Source: an uncultured Traorella sp. (GTDB lineage: Bacteria > Bacillota_I > Bacilli_A > Erysipelotrichales > Erysipelotrichaceae). Taken from it: 12,488 bases of DNA. Position 1 is the first letter of the stretch; each line of letters begins with the position of its first letter. The notes below the pieces were generated by a model that ran no database searches, was not told where the DNA came from, and saw only the letters and a list, made by a program, of their open reading frames with translations. A program made the translations under genes and the position numbers. The DNA lies in the NCBI GenBank assembly GCA_945919165.1, contig CAMEIZ010000041.1, positions 1 through 12,488 on the forward strand, in the 5' to 3' direction. Positions 6,136 to 12,488 of this stretch are shown here, piece by piece.

Positions 6136-7578
6136 ATGCAAAAAGGATTCCCAAAAGATTTTCTATGGGGTGCAGCAACCAGTGCTTATCAAGTAGAAGG
6201 TGCTGCCTATGAAGATGGCAAAAAAGCTTCACAGCAGGATGTAATTAATAAAGAAAGCTATGAAACAAAAGGATTTGCAACTGCTGAAATTGCTAGTGAC
6301 CACTATCATCATTATAAAGAAGACGTTGCTTTGATGAAAGAAATGGGCTTTACAGCTTATCGATTCTCAATTGCCTGGAGCCGTGTATTTCCAGATGGTG
6401 TTGGAGAAGTGAATGAAAAAGGAATTCAGTTTTACCGCAATCTGATTGATGAACTTTTGGCAAATGGAATTGAACCAATCATTACGCTTTATCATTATGA
6501 TTTGCCTTGGGCATTAGTTGAAAAGTATGGCGGTTGGCTTGATCGTCAGGTTGTGAAGGATTTCGAATACTATGCTCGCTATATCATTAATGAATTTAAA
6601 GATAAAGTGAAGTATTGGACAACCATTAATGAACAAAGCATTATTGTTCAATATTGGACACAGAAATGCTTTATTCCTGAAGAATTGAGAGGAAACAATC
6701 AATTGCGCTATCAGATCAATCATCATATGAATTTAGCTCATGCGATTGCTTGTAAGCTGGTTCATGAATTGGTTCCTGGAGGTAAAGTTGGAGCAGCATT
6801 AGGTTATTCACCAGTTTATCCTTTGACATCAAAACCAGAAGATGTGATGGCAGCTCAGAATGCTCATGATCTTAGAAATGCGTTCTATCTGGATATCTAT
6901 TTTAAAGGCTTTTACACAAAATCAGCTATGATCTATTTAGAAGAACATGGTTTGGCACCAGTCATTGAAGATGGTGACATGGAATTGATCAAAGAAGGAA
7001 CATCTGATTTTCTGGCATTGAACTACTACGCTAGTGAATGTGCAAAAGCATGTCCAGAAGGCGAAGGAAAAGAAATTCGCTATAGCGGCGTGAACTTGTC
7101 AGGTAAGAAAGGTGATATTTCTGGATTTGAAACTCATCCAGGATTCTATGAGATGTGCAAAAACCCTAATCTGGATACAACAGACTGGGATTGGGCAATT
7201 GATCCAACAGGCTTAGAATATATCTTTAGAGATATCTATACGCGCTATAATAAACCGTTAATGATTACTGAAAACGGATTAGGTGCTTTTGATACATTGA
7301 CTGAAGACGGTAAAATTCATGATGATTATCGAATTGATTATCTGAAAAAACATATTCAGGCGATGAAAAAAGCAATCGATTACGGTGTTGAAGTATTGGC
7401 TTATTGCCCTTGGTCAGCTCTTGATTTATTATCAACCAGCAATGGTGTGAAAAAACGTTATGGATTTATTTATGTAGATCGTACTGATGATGATCCAAAA
7501 GAATGCAAGCGTATCCGTAAGGATTCATTCTATTGGTATCAGAAAGTAATCCGTTCAAACGGAGAAGATTTAGATTAA
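6136..7578 (+). CDS. licH: Glycoside hydrolase family 1, 6-phospho-beta-glucosidase
   Basis: Retaining GH1 hydrolase expected to cleave the 6-phospho-beta-glucoside delivered by the EIIB/C/A complex, giving glucose 6-phosphate and an aglycone or sugar. It is 480 aa, full length for GH1 and without a signal peptide, so cytoplasmic. The GH1 N-terminal signature is FLWGAATSAYQVEG (9-22). The acid/base is Glu166 (WTTINEQ) and the nucleophile Glu379 (MITENG). Ser433, Lys440 and Tyr442 in LLSTSNGVKKRYGF fit the spacing of the phosphate-binding Ser/Lys/Tyr set of phospho-glycosidases. The motif after the acid/base is NEQ rather than the commoner NEP or NEI. The ribosome binding site overlaps the EIIA stop. 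The Bacillus counterpart in this operon position, LicH, belongs to GH4, so the symbol reflects position and role only. Confidence 0.88.
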   Translation: MQKGFPKDFLWGAATSAYQVEGAAYEDGKKASQQDVINKESYETKGFATAEIASDHYHHYKEDVALMKEMGFTAYRFSIAWSRVFPDGVGEVNEKGIQFYRNLIDELLANGIEPIITLYHYDLPWALVEKYGGWLDRQVVKDFEYYARYIINEFKDKVKYWTTINEQSIIVQYWTQKCFIPEELRGNNQLRYQINHHMNLAHAIACKLVHELVPGGKVGAALGYSPVYPLTSKPEDVMAAQNAHDLRNAFYLDIYFKGFYTKSAMIYLEEHGLAPVIEDGDMELIKEGTSDFLALNYYASECAKACPEGEGKEIRYSGVNLSGKKGDISGFETHPGFYEMCKNPNLDTTDWDWAIDPTGLEYIFRDIYTRYNKPLMITENGLGAFDTLTEDGKIHDDYRIDYLKKHIQAMKKAIDYGVEVLAYCPWSALDLLSTSNGVKKRYGFIYVDRTDDDPKECKRIRKDSFYWYQKVIRSNGEDLD

Positions 7579-7586
7579 AATATTTA

Positions 7587-7608
7587 AGGGCAGCTTTTAA
7601 GCTGCCCT
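7587..7608 (+). other. GC-rich hairpin between the two GH1 genes
   Basis: AGGGCAGCTT and AAGCTGCCCT are exact reverse complements separated by 2 nt; a realistic fold is an 8-bp stem with a 6-nt loop. It begins 9 nt after the first GH1 stop and lacks a T-run, so complete termination is unlikely. It may be a leaky terminator or an mRNA processing or stability element that lowers or uncouples the second GH1. AAAGGAG for the next gene lies at 7614-7620, only 5 nt beyond the stem. Confidence 0.65.
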
Positions 7609-7630
7609 ATATTAAAGGAGAAAAAGAAAT

Positions 7631-9079
7631 ATGAAACAAGTACCAAATGGTTTTCCAAAAGATTTTTTATGGGGCGGTGCGGTAGCTGCCTGTCAGATTG
7701 AAGGAGCTTATGATGTGGATGGAAGAGGTTTATCTACATCTGACATTCATGCGTATGATAAGCATATGAATCGAGCTCATATTGAAAAAGAAGGCGGAGG
7801 TACGCTGGCAGGAATTAAAGCTTCAATTGCTGATACAGAAAGTTATTTTCCAAAAAGATATGGTATTGATTTCTATCACACTTATAAAGAAGATTTGGCA
7901 TTATTAAAAGAATTAGGGTTAAAAGCATTCCGTACCAGTATTTCCTGGTCAAGAATTTTTCCTAATGGGGATGAGGATGAACCAAATGAAAAAGGGCTAC
8001 AGTTTTATGATCATCTAATAGATGAAATTATCAAAGATGGCATGGAACCCATCATTACCATGTCACATTATGATATTCCACTGCATCTGGTAACAGAATA
8101 TGGTGGATTTGGCAACAGAAAAATGATTGATTTCTTTGTGAAATATGCCAAAGTCTTGCTTGAAAGATATAAGGGCAAAGTGAAATATTGGATTGTCTGC
8201 AATCAGGTGAATTTAGTTCCAGTAGTTCAATTCGGCAGCTTGGGTATTTATGAAGACCAGGCTGAAAACATGGAAGAATTGATGTATCAGGCTGTTCATA
8301 ATCAGTTTGTTGCCGGAGCTAAGGTTGTTGAATTAGCGCGTAAGATTGATCCTGAAGCACAAATGGGAACAATGGTAGCAGATGGAACGTTCTATCCTGC
8401 AACATGCAAACCATGTGATGTCGTTTTAACTATGAAGAAAAACCGTATGCAGTATTATTTTACGGATGTTCAATTACGTGGTGAGTATCCTGTTTTTGCT
8501 CTTCGCTATTTTGAAGAAAACGGTATTCATTTAAAAGTTGAAGAAGGCGATGAAGAATTATTAAAAAATAATACGATGGATTACTTGGCTATCTCTTATT
8601 ATTCAAGCAAAATTGTTGATTCTGAAAAGAACACGATTAAGCCTTTTGACGGTTCACAAAATCCAAACCTAGAACCAACACCATGGGAATGGCGTGCAGA
8701 TCCACTGGGATTCTATAATGCATTATCTCAGTATTGGGATCGCTATGAAAAACCATTGATGATTGCAGAAAATGGTTTTGGTGCATTGGATAAAGTGGAA
8801 AGTGATGGCAGCATTCATGATGAATATCGTATCGATTATTTACGCAAGCATATTGAACAGCTTAAGGAATGCGTAAAAGACGGTGTTGAAATTCTTGCTT
8901 ACTTAAGCTGGGGACCTATTGATATTGTCAGCTCTTCAAGTGCTGAAATGAGTAAGAGATATGGTTATATCTATGTTGATTTAGATGACTTTGGTCAGGG
9001 AAGCGGAAAAAGAAGCAAAAAAGATTCTTTCTATTGGTATCAAAGAGTTATTGAATCAAATGGAGAAAATTTAGAATAA
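7631..9079 (+). CDS. GH1 phospho-beta-glucosidase-like protein with Gln at the acid/base position
   Basis: Full-length (482 aa) cytoplasmic GH1 protein, clearly diverged from its upstream neighbour. It has FLWGGAVAACQIEG (12-25), the segment YGIDFYHTYKEDLALL typical of phospho-beta-glucosidases, active-site His146 (SHYDIP), nucleophile Glu380 (LMIAENG), and Ser435, Lys442 and Tyr444 in the phosphate-binding loop. At the acid/base position, where GH1 has Asn-Glu, it reads WIVCNQVN, so Gln192 (codon CAG, 8204-8206) replaces Glu. The same substitution is known in plant myrosinases, which still cleave thioglucosides with good leaving groups. The frame is intact, so this is not a decayed gene. It may act on an activated or thio-linked 6-phospho-glucoside, or be impaired for ordinary beta-glucosides; both are inference. 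It is the last gene before the operon terminator. Confidence 0.88.
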   Translation: MKQVPNGFPKDFLWGGAVAACQIEGAYDVDGRGLSTSDIHAYDKHMNRAHIEKEGGGTLAGIKASIADTESYFPKRYGIDFYHTYKEDLALLKELGLKAFRTSISWSRIFPNGDEDEPNEKGLQFYDHLIDEIIKDGMEPIITMSHYDIPLHLVTEYGGFGNRKMIDFFVKYAKVLLERYKGKVKYWIVCNQVNLVPVVQFGSLGIYEDQAENMEELMYQAVHNQFVAGAKVVELARKIDPEAQMGTMVADGTFYPATCKPCDVVLTMKKNRMQYYFTDVQLRGEYPVFALRYFEENGIHLKVEEGDEELLKNNTMDYLAISYYSSKIVDSEKNTIKPFDGSQNPNLEPTPWEWRADPLGFYNALSQYWDRYEKPLMIAENGFGALDKVESDGSIHDEYRIDYLRKHIEQLKECVKDGVEILAYLSWGPIDIVSSSSAEMSKRYGYIYVDLDDFGQGSGKRSKKDSFYWYQRVIESNGENLE

Positions 9080-9084
9080 AGGAT

Positions 9085-9119
9085 GAGGTACCTGTAGCAG
9101 TAGCTATAGGTATCTTTTT
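9085..9119 (+). terminator. Intrinsic terminator of the lic operon
   Basis: A 13-bp stem (9086-9098 with 9103-9115, two G-T wobble pairs) has a 4-nt loop (AGTA) and runs directly into TTTTT at 9115-9119. It starts 6 nt after the second GH1 stop codon. This is a textbook Rho-independent terminator and marks the end of the first operon. Confidence 0.92.
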
Positions 9120-9143
9120 CAATGGTATCTGTTTTTAGAACGA

Positions 9144-9172
9144 TTGTCAAATGTAACCGCATTCATTATAAT
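9144..9172 (+). promoter_or_regulatory. Promoter of the second PTS operon
   Basis: TTGTCA (9144-9149), a spacer of exactly 17 bp and a perfect TATAAT (9167-9172) give a strong sigma-A promoter with predicted start near 9179. That places the start about 8 nt before the antiterminator target. Such a promoter suits a system that is constitutively initiated and regulated by termination and CcpA. Confidence 0.88.
9152..9165. promoter_or_regulatory. Candidate cre (CcpA-binding) site in the promoter spacer
   Basis: TGTAACCGCATTCA matches the cre consensus TGWAANCGNTNWCA at 13 of 14 positions; the only mismatch is A for T at position 10. It lies entirely between the -35 and -10 boxes, so bound CcpA would block RNA polymerase, giving carbon catabolite repression. 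CcpA itself is not in the window. Confidence 0.72.
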
Positions 9173-9186
9173 GTAAATATAAATAA

Positions 9187-9219
9187 GGATTGTTACTCTT
9201 TCTTCTTTGAGGCATTACC
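9187..9219 (+). promoter_or_regulatory. Ribonucleic antiterminator (RAT) for the LicT/BglG protein
   Basis: The sequence begins GGATTGTTACTC and ends GAGGCATTACC around a 10-nt T/C-rich loop. This matches RAT elements of the bgl/lic/sac systems (GGATTGTTACTG ... CAGGCAAAACC). A CTC/GAG upper stem and the conserved internal-loop sequences are present. The 3' side has two T residues where the usual sequence has A. The last three bases (ACC) are also the start of the terminator stem that follows, so the two folds exclude each other. The cognate protein is encoded two genes downstream at 9804. Confidence 0.85.
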
Positions 9220-9265
9220 TTTAAAACATTTTTTTGTTTTATGGGTTTGTGATCAAAGTTTTTTT
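9217..9265 (+). terminator. Leader terminator overlapping the RAT
   Basis: ACCTTTAAAACA (9217-9228) pairs with TGTTTTATGGGT (9235-9246), 12 positions with one T-T mismatch and one G-T wobble, around a 6-nt T loop. A run of seven T residues follows only at 9259-9265, after a possible 4-bp mini-hairpin (TTTG/CAAA, 9246-9257). The stem is AT-rich and the T-run is displaced, so it is a less canonical terminator than usual. Overlap with the RAT supports the attenuation role. Confidence 0.6.
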
Positions 9266-9272
9266 ATTTAGA

Positions 9273-9280
9273 AAAGGAGG
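9273..9280 (+). promoter_or_regulatory. Ribosome binding site deciding the EIIA-Glc start
   Basis: AAAGGAGG is followed by 7 nt and ATG (9288). An in-frame TTG at 9234 lies inside the leader hairpin with no ribosome binding site, so it is not used. Confidence 0.9.
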
Positions 9281-9287
9281 TTTTTTG

Positions 9288-9779
9288 ATGTTTTTTAAAT
9301 GGAAAAAAGAAGCTGAAGAAAATGTGGATAAAATCTATTCACCTGTTCATGGTGAAACAATCCCTCTTGAGAATGTAAAAGATGAAGTATTTTCAAAAAA
9401 GCTATTGGGTGATGGAGTAGCTTTTGTGTTTGAAGAGGATACGGTGTATTCTCCATGTGATGGGAAAATTAACATGATTGCTACGACGAAACATGCTTTT
9501 GGTATTCAAACGGCAAATGGGACAGAAATCTTACTTCATGTAGGCTTAGATACTGTAAATCTCAATGGAAAAGGGATGGAATTATTAGTTAAAAAGAATG
9601 ATAAAATTAAGAAAAACCAGCCTGTTTTAAAAGTTGACAGAGAGTTTATGGACAAAAATCATGTAGATATGACCATTATTCTTTTGATCACCAATCAAAA
9701 GAATGTTGAGTTGATTTTCCATGATGAAAAACAAGTCGATTTAAAGAGTGTTGTGCTTGAATCAAAAAAAACATCATGA
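9288..9779 (+). CDS. Stand-alone PTS EIIA, glucose (Crr-like) class
   Basis: Cytoplasmic beta-sandwich phosphocarrier that takes phosphate from HPr and gives it to an EIIB of the glucose superfamily. It is 163 aa from the chosen start, close to free EIIA-Glc proteins. The family core begins IYSPVHGETIPLENVKDEVF. The two active-site histidines are His69 (TTKHAFGI) and His84 (EILLHVGLDTVNLNGKG), His84 being the phosphorylated one. It is the first gene of the antitermination-controlled operon and the natural partner of the EIIBC begun at 12005, which may lack its own A domain. In many Bacillota this domain is fused to EIIBC, so a separate gene is a mild variation. It could also serve other EIIBC proteins in the cell. 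Confidence 0.92.
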   Translation: MFFKWKKEAEENVDKIYSPVHGETIPLENVKDEVFSKKLLGDGVAFVFEEDTVYSPCDGKINMIATTKHAFGIQTANGTEILLHVGLDTVNLNGKGMELLVKKNDKIKKNQPVLKVDREFMDKNHVDMTIILLITNQKNVELIFHDEKQVDLKSVVLESKKTS

Positions 9780-9803
9780 TTCATAAAGAAAGCAGTGATG
9801 ATG

Positions 9804-10637
9804 ATGAAAGTGATAAAAAAAGTAAATAACAACTGTGCATTGTGTTTAGACAGCAAAGGACGAAAAGTAGTTGCTTTTGGGAAAGGAATTGGGTTTCAAC
9901 AGCCTCCTTATGAAATCGCATTAGAAGATATTCAACGTATCTATTATGATATTGATGAAGTCTATATTAAAATGATTCATGATATTCCAGAAGATATTAT
10001 TGAATTATCCGCAAAAGTGATTGAATATGCGCGAACAAAAATTGACATTGAACATTCGAATATTGTATTTACACTTGCTGATCATATTTATTTCGCAATG
10101 AAACGATATCAAGAGGATATTCAGGTTCATTTACCTGTGATTCACGATATTCAATTTTTGTATGATGAAGAGATGGAGATCGGAAAGAAAGCATTAAAGT
10201 TTATTAATTCTCATCTAGAAAGCCCTCTTCCGGATGAAGAGGCGATTTATATTGCGCTGCATATCATCAATTCAGAAAACATTTGTAAAAAACAAAGAGA
10301 TCAAAAATTTAATGAACAAGTCATTGATGAGGTGGTTCATTTAATTGAAACAGATTTAAAAATCAAAATGAATAAGAAAGGATATCATTATTCAAGATTT
10401 GTTACGCATTTAACTTATTTATTAAAAAGAGGAAAGAATCATCAGCAGGAAGTGGGAAATCATGAGTTACTTGAATCACTTGCTCAATCTTTTCCAGAAA
10501 TCTTTAAATGCACTCAGTACATTCAAGAATACTTATCCAATCATGTACAAATCAGCTTAACTGAAGAAGAATGTGTTTATTTAATGATGCATATTAATCG
10601 GCTTTGTAGCCGAGAAAATTATGATACATGTGACTAA
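9804..10637 (+). CDS. licT: LicT/BglG-family transcriptional antiterminator
   Basis: RNA-binding regulator that stabilises the RAT in the operon leader and lets polymerase read through. It is 277 aa, typical of the family. The N-terminal co-antiterminator RNA-binding domain (1-55) opens MKVIKKVNNNCALCLDSKG and includes VAFGKGIGFQ. PRD1 has His94 (LADHIYF) and His153 (IALHIIN); PRD2 has His202 (VTHLTYLL) and His263 (MMHINRL), so all four conserved phosphorylation histidines are present. By family knowledge, the cognate EII phosphorylates PRD1 to inactivate and HPr phosphorylates PRD2 to activate. Four start codons are stacked in frame (GTG 9795, ATG 9798, 9801, 9804); I chose the last because relatives begin at M-K-(V/I). 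The ribosome binding site is weak (AAGAAAG). The RAT at 9187-9219 makes it autoregulatory. Confidence 0.93.
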   Translation: MKVIKKVNNNCALCLDSKGRKVVAFGKGIGFQQPPYEIALEDIQRIYYDIDEVYIKMIHDIPEDIIELSAKVIEYARTKIDIEHSNIVFTLADHIYFAMKRYQEDIQVHLPVIHDIQFLYDEEMEIGKKALKFINSHLESPLPDEEAIYIALHIINSENICKKQRDQKFNEQVIDEVVHLIETDLKIKMNKKGYHYSRFVTHLTYLLKRGKNHQQEVGNHELLESLAQSFPEIFKCTQYIQEYLSNHVQISLTEEECVYLMMHINRLCSRENYDTCD

Positions 10638-10655
10638 AAAGAAAGGTGGAGGACC

Positions 10656-11981
10656 ATGGAAAAAAAGAAATTTTCAATTGTTGTTGCCGGAGGAGGAAGT
10701 ACTTATACGCCTGAAATTGTCTGTTCGCTGATGAGTCAATTAGATCGATTTCCATTGAGAAAGCTTGTTTTATACGATATTGATGAACAACGTCAACAGC
10801 CGATTGCTGAAGCATGCAGAATCCTTTGCAGAGAATATGATCCAAGCATTGAATTCATTGCTACAACAGACCCTAAAGAAGCTTATACGGATATTGATTT
10901 CTGTTTCGCTCAGATTCGTGTCGGTGGTTTGAAAATGAGAGAAAAAGATGAAAAAATTGCATTAAAACATGGCTGTGTTGGTCAGGAAACATGTGGCCCA
11001 GGAGGGATTGCTTATGGTATGAGATCTATTCAGGGTGTTTTGGAAAACTTAGATTACATGGAAAAGTATTCGCCAAATGCTTGGATGCTGAATTATACAA
11101 ACCCGGCATCCATCGTGGCTGAGGCTATACAACGTGTTCGCCCTCACTCAAAAATCATTAATATATGTGATCAGCCGCTCTTATTAGAAGATCAAATGGC
11201 AAAAATTGCTGGACTCAAGAGCCGTAAAGAAATGGATGTTCGTTATTTTGGTCTCAATCATTTTGGCTGGTGGTCTGAAATCAAGGATCAAGAAGGTCAT
11301 GATTTAATCCCTAAAATTCGTGCATATATGCTAGAACACGGCTTTGCTACTTCAAAAGAAGATGCTGCTGATGAAAGCTGGAATACCACATATGAAAAAG
11401 TGAAGGATGTCCTGGCAGTTGATCCTGATATGATTCCAAGCAGTTATTTCAATTATTATTTCTATCCGGATGACATTGTGAAACAATCAAATCCCAACTA
11501 TACTCGCGCAAATGAAGTTGTAGATGGCAGAGAGAAAATGGTTTTCTATATCTGTCAAGACATCATTCAAAAAGGCACTACGAAAGGATATGAATTGTAT
11601 ATTGGAGATCATGCTTCTTTTGTCATTGATTTAGCGTATGCTCTTTCTTACAATACGCATGAAAGAATGATTCTGATAACAAAAAATGAAGGATCTATTC
11701 ATGATTTCGACTATGATGCCATGATTGAAATTCCTTGTATTGTGACAAAAGATGGTTTGGAAAAAGTAACAATTGGAAAGATTCCAACGTTCCAAAAGGG
11801 ATTGATGGAACAGCAAAAATCCTGTGAAATACTGGTTGTTGACGCATGGCAGCAGCACTCCTATCACAAGCTTTGGCAGGCATTGACGATGAATCGATGT
11901 GTTCCTAGTGCTAAAATAGCAAAAGAATTATTAGATGATTATATTGAAGCAAATCAAGATTATTGGCCTGAATTAAAATAA
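10656..11981 (+). CDS. Glycoside hydrolase family 4, probable 6-phospho-alpha-glucosidase
   Basis: NAD- and divalent-metal-dependent cytoplasmic hydrolase that cleaves a 6-phospho-glucoside by the GH4 oxidation-elimination mechanism. It is 441 aa, the size of GlvA/MalH-type enzymes. The Rossmann dinucleotide loop is VVAGGGSTYTPE (9-20). The conserved GQETCGPGG segment is at 109-117 and NYTNPA at 146-151. Metal ligands are Cys171 (NICDQP) and His202 (GLNHFGW), the positions expected from GlvA. The residues after the Cys are Asp-Gln-Pro: 6-phospho-alpha-glucosidases usually have Cys-Asp-Met-Pro, whereas 6-phospho-beta-glucosidases have Cys-Asn-(Val/Ile)-Pro. Asp172 therefore points to the alpha type, with Gln for Met as a variation. 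The neighbouring antiterminator and transporter are of beta-glucoside type, so a 6-phospho-beta-glucosidase cannot be excluded. The strong ribosome binding site GGTGGAGG precedes ATG closely. Confidence 0.88.
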   Translation: MEKKKFSIVVAGGGSTYTPEIVCSLMSQLDRFPLRKLVLYDIDEQRQQPIAEACRILCREYDPSIEFIATTDPKEAYTDIDFCFAQIRVGGLKMREKDEKIALKHGCVGQETCGPGGIAYGMRSIQGVLENLDYMEKYSPNAWMLNYTNPASIVAEAIQRVRPHSKIINICDQPLLLEDQMAKIAGLKSRKEMDVRYFGLNHFGWWSEIKDQEGHDLIPKIRAYMLEHGFATSKEDAADESWNTTYEKVKDVLAVDPDMIPSSYFNYYFYPDDIVKQSNPNYTRANEVVDGREKMVFYICQDIIQKGTTKGYELYIGDHASFVIDLAYALSYNTHERMILITKNEGSIHDFDYDAMIEIPCIVTKDGLEKVTIGKIPTFQKGLMEQQKSCEILVVDAWQQHSYHKLWQALTMNRCVPSAKIAKELLDDYIEANQDYWPELK

Positions 11982-12004
11982 TTCATGATGAAAGAGGATA
12001 AAAT

Positions 12005-12488
12005 ATGACGATAGAGAATTATGATGAATTATCCAGACAGCTTTTAGCGTTTGTTGGTGATAAAAAAAATATTACTTATTTTGCTCATTGCTTTACACGA
12101 TTGAGATTTAATGTCAAAGACAAAGGGCTGGTTAAAGAAGAAGATATCAAAAAATTAGATAAAGTAGTTGGCATTCATTGGGTAGGAGAACAGCTGCAAA
12201 TCATCATAGGACAGGAAGTTGAAGATATATATCGTTCTATTTGTAAAGTTGGAGATATTCAGCCAACGGAACAGATTGATGAAATAATTGATGAACCTAT
12301 AAAAAAGAAATGGTCGTTTAAAGGCTTATTTAATGATATGATTGCAGCAATTACAGCTTGTATCACTCCCATATTAGTTGTTTTTGTTATTGGTGGATTA
12401 TTCAAGCTAGCCGTTGTTTTGCTTGGGTCAGCTACCTTTGGTATTTTGCCGGATGACAGTGATTTAATTGTCTTGTTAACAATTGTCG
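12005..12488 (+). CDS. PTS EIIBC, beta-glucoside (BglF) class, 5' part only
   Basis: Membrane transporter that imports and phosphorylates the glucoside used by the GH4 enzyme. The frame is open to the window end (161 codons), so this is a partial gene. Residues 1-85 are the EIIB domain with the phosphocysteine motif AHCFTRLRFNVKD (Cys29) and the downstream IHWVGEQLQIIIGQ strand. A charged linker (about 86-108) follows, and then the EIIC domain begins with hydrophobic segments from about residue 112 (MIAAITACITPILVVFVIGG). The B-before-C order and the motif place it with BglF/ScrA/TreB-like proteins. An AAAGAGG ribosome binding site (11991-11997) lies 7 nt before ATG, 23 nt after the GH4 stop. 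Whether an A domain is fused at the C-terminus is unseen; the separate EIIA gene suggests not. Confidence 0.93.
   Translation, partial: MTIENYDELSRQLLAFVGDKKNITYFAHCFTRLRFNVKDKGLVKEEDIKKLDKVVGIHWVGEQLQIIIGQEVEDIYRSICKVGDIQPTEQIDEIIDEPIKKKWSFKGLFNDMIAAITACITPILVVFVIGGLFKLAVVLLGSATFGILPDDSDLIVLLTIV

Noticed and set aside
9234..9287. Longer N-terminus for the EIIA-Glc protein starting at TTG.
   Set aside because: The TTG lies in the leader terminator hairpin and no ribosome binding site precedes it; AAAGGAGG serves ATG 9288.
9795..9806. Short ATG triplet repeat (GTGATGATGATG) at the start of the antiterminator gene as a phase-variable repeat.
   Set aside because: Only three ATG units in a trinucleotide phase; changes in copy number would not shift the frame.

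Overview
The window looks like chromosomal DNA from a low-G+C Gram-positive bacterium (Bacillota). It is AT-rich, nearly every gene has an AAAGGAG-type ribosome binding site, promoters fit the sigma-A consensus with 17-bp spacers, and regulation is by PTS-phosphorylated PRD proteins plus a candidate CcpA (cre) site. A gut-associated Erysipelotrichia-like organism would fit, but that lineage is my inference and no marker here proves it.

Layout. (1) Minus strand, 13-1674: arginyl-tRNA synthetase (argS), a housekeeping gene, followed upstream by a 332-bp AT-rich gap. (2) Minus strand, 2007-3923: a LicR-type multidomain PTS regulator. (3) Plus strand, 4108-9079: a lic/cel-type operon in the order EIIB, EIIC, EIIA, GH1, GH1, closed by a strong intrinsic terminator at 9085-9119. 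(4) Plus strand, 9144 to the window end: a second PTS operon. It has its own sigma-A promoter with a cre-like site in the spacer and a LicT/BglG-type antiterminator target with an overlapping hairpin. The genes follow as a stand-alone glucose-class EIIA, a LicT-like antiterminator, a GH4 phospho-glucosidase and the 5' part of a beta-glucoside-class EIIBC, cut by the window end.

How the genes work together. Both operons encode uptake of a glucoside by the phosphotransferase system, with phosphorylation during transport, followed by cytoplasmic cleavage of the 6-phospho-disaccharide or 6-phospho-glycoside. The first (EII-Lac family, LicR-controlled) should handle cellobiose or beta-glucan-type oligosaccharides. 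Its second GH1 has Gln in place of the catalytic acid/base Glu. The second (EII-Glc family, controlled by antitermination and probably CcpA) pairs a GH4 enzyme with the 6-phospho-alpha-glucosidase-like motif Cys-Asp-x-Pro to a BglF-like transporter.

The most striking non-coding structure is the divergent licR/lic control region. Two 18-bp palindromic sites form a perfect inverted repeat, and each lies exactly 8 bp from the -35 box of one of the two divergent promoters. I see no mobile element, CRISPR array, tRNA or rRNA, and no evidence of a wholly new system. The window is carbohydrate-utilisation DNA with several details worth checking.
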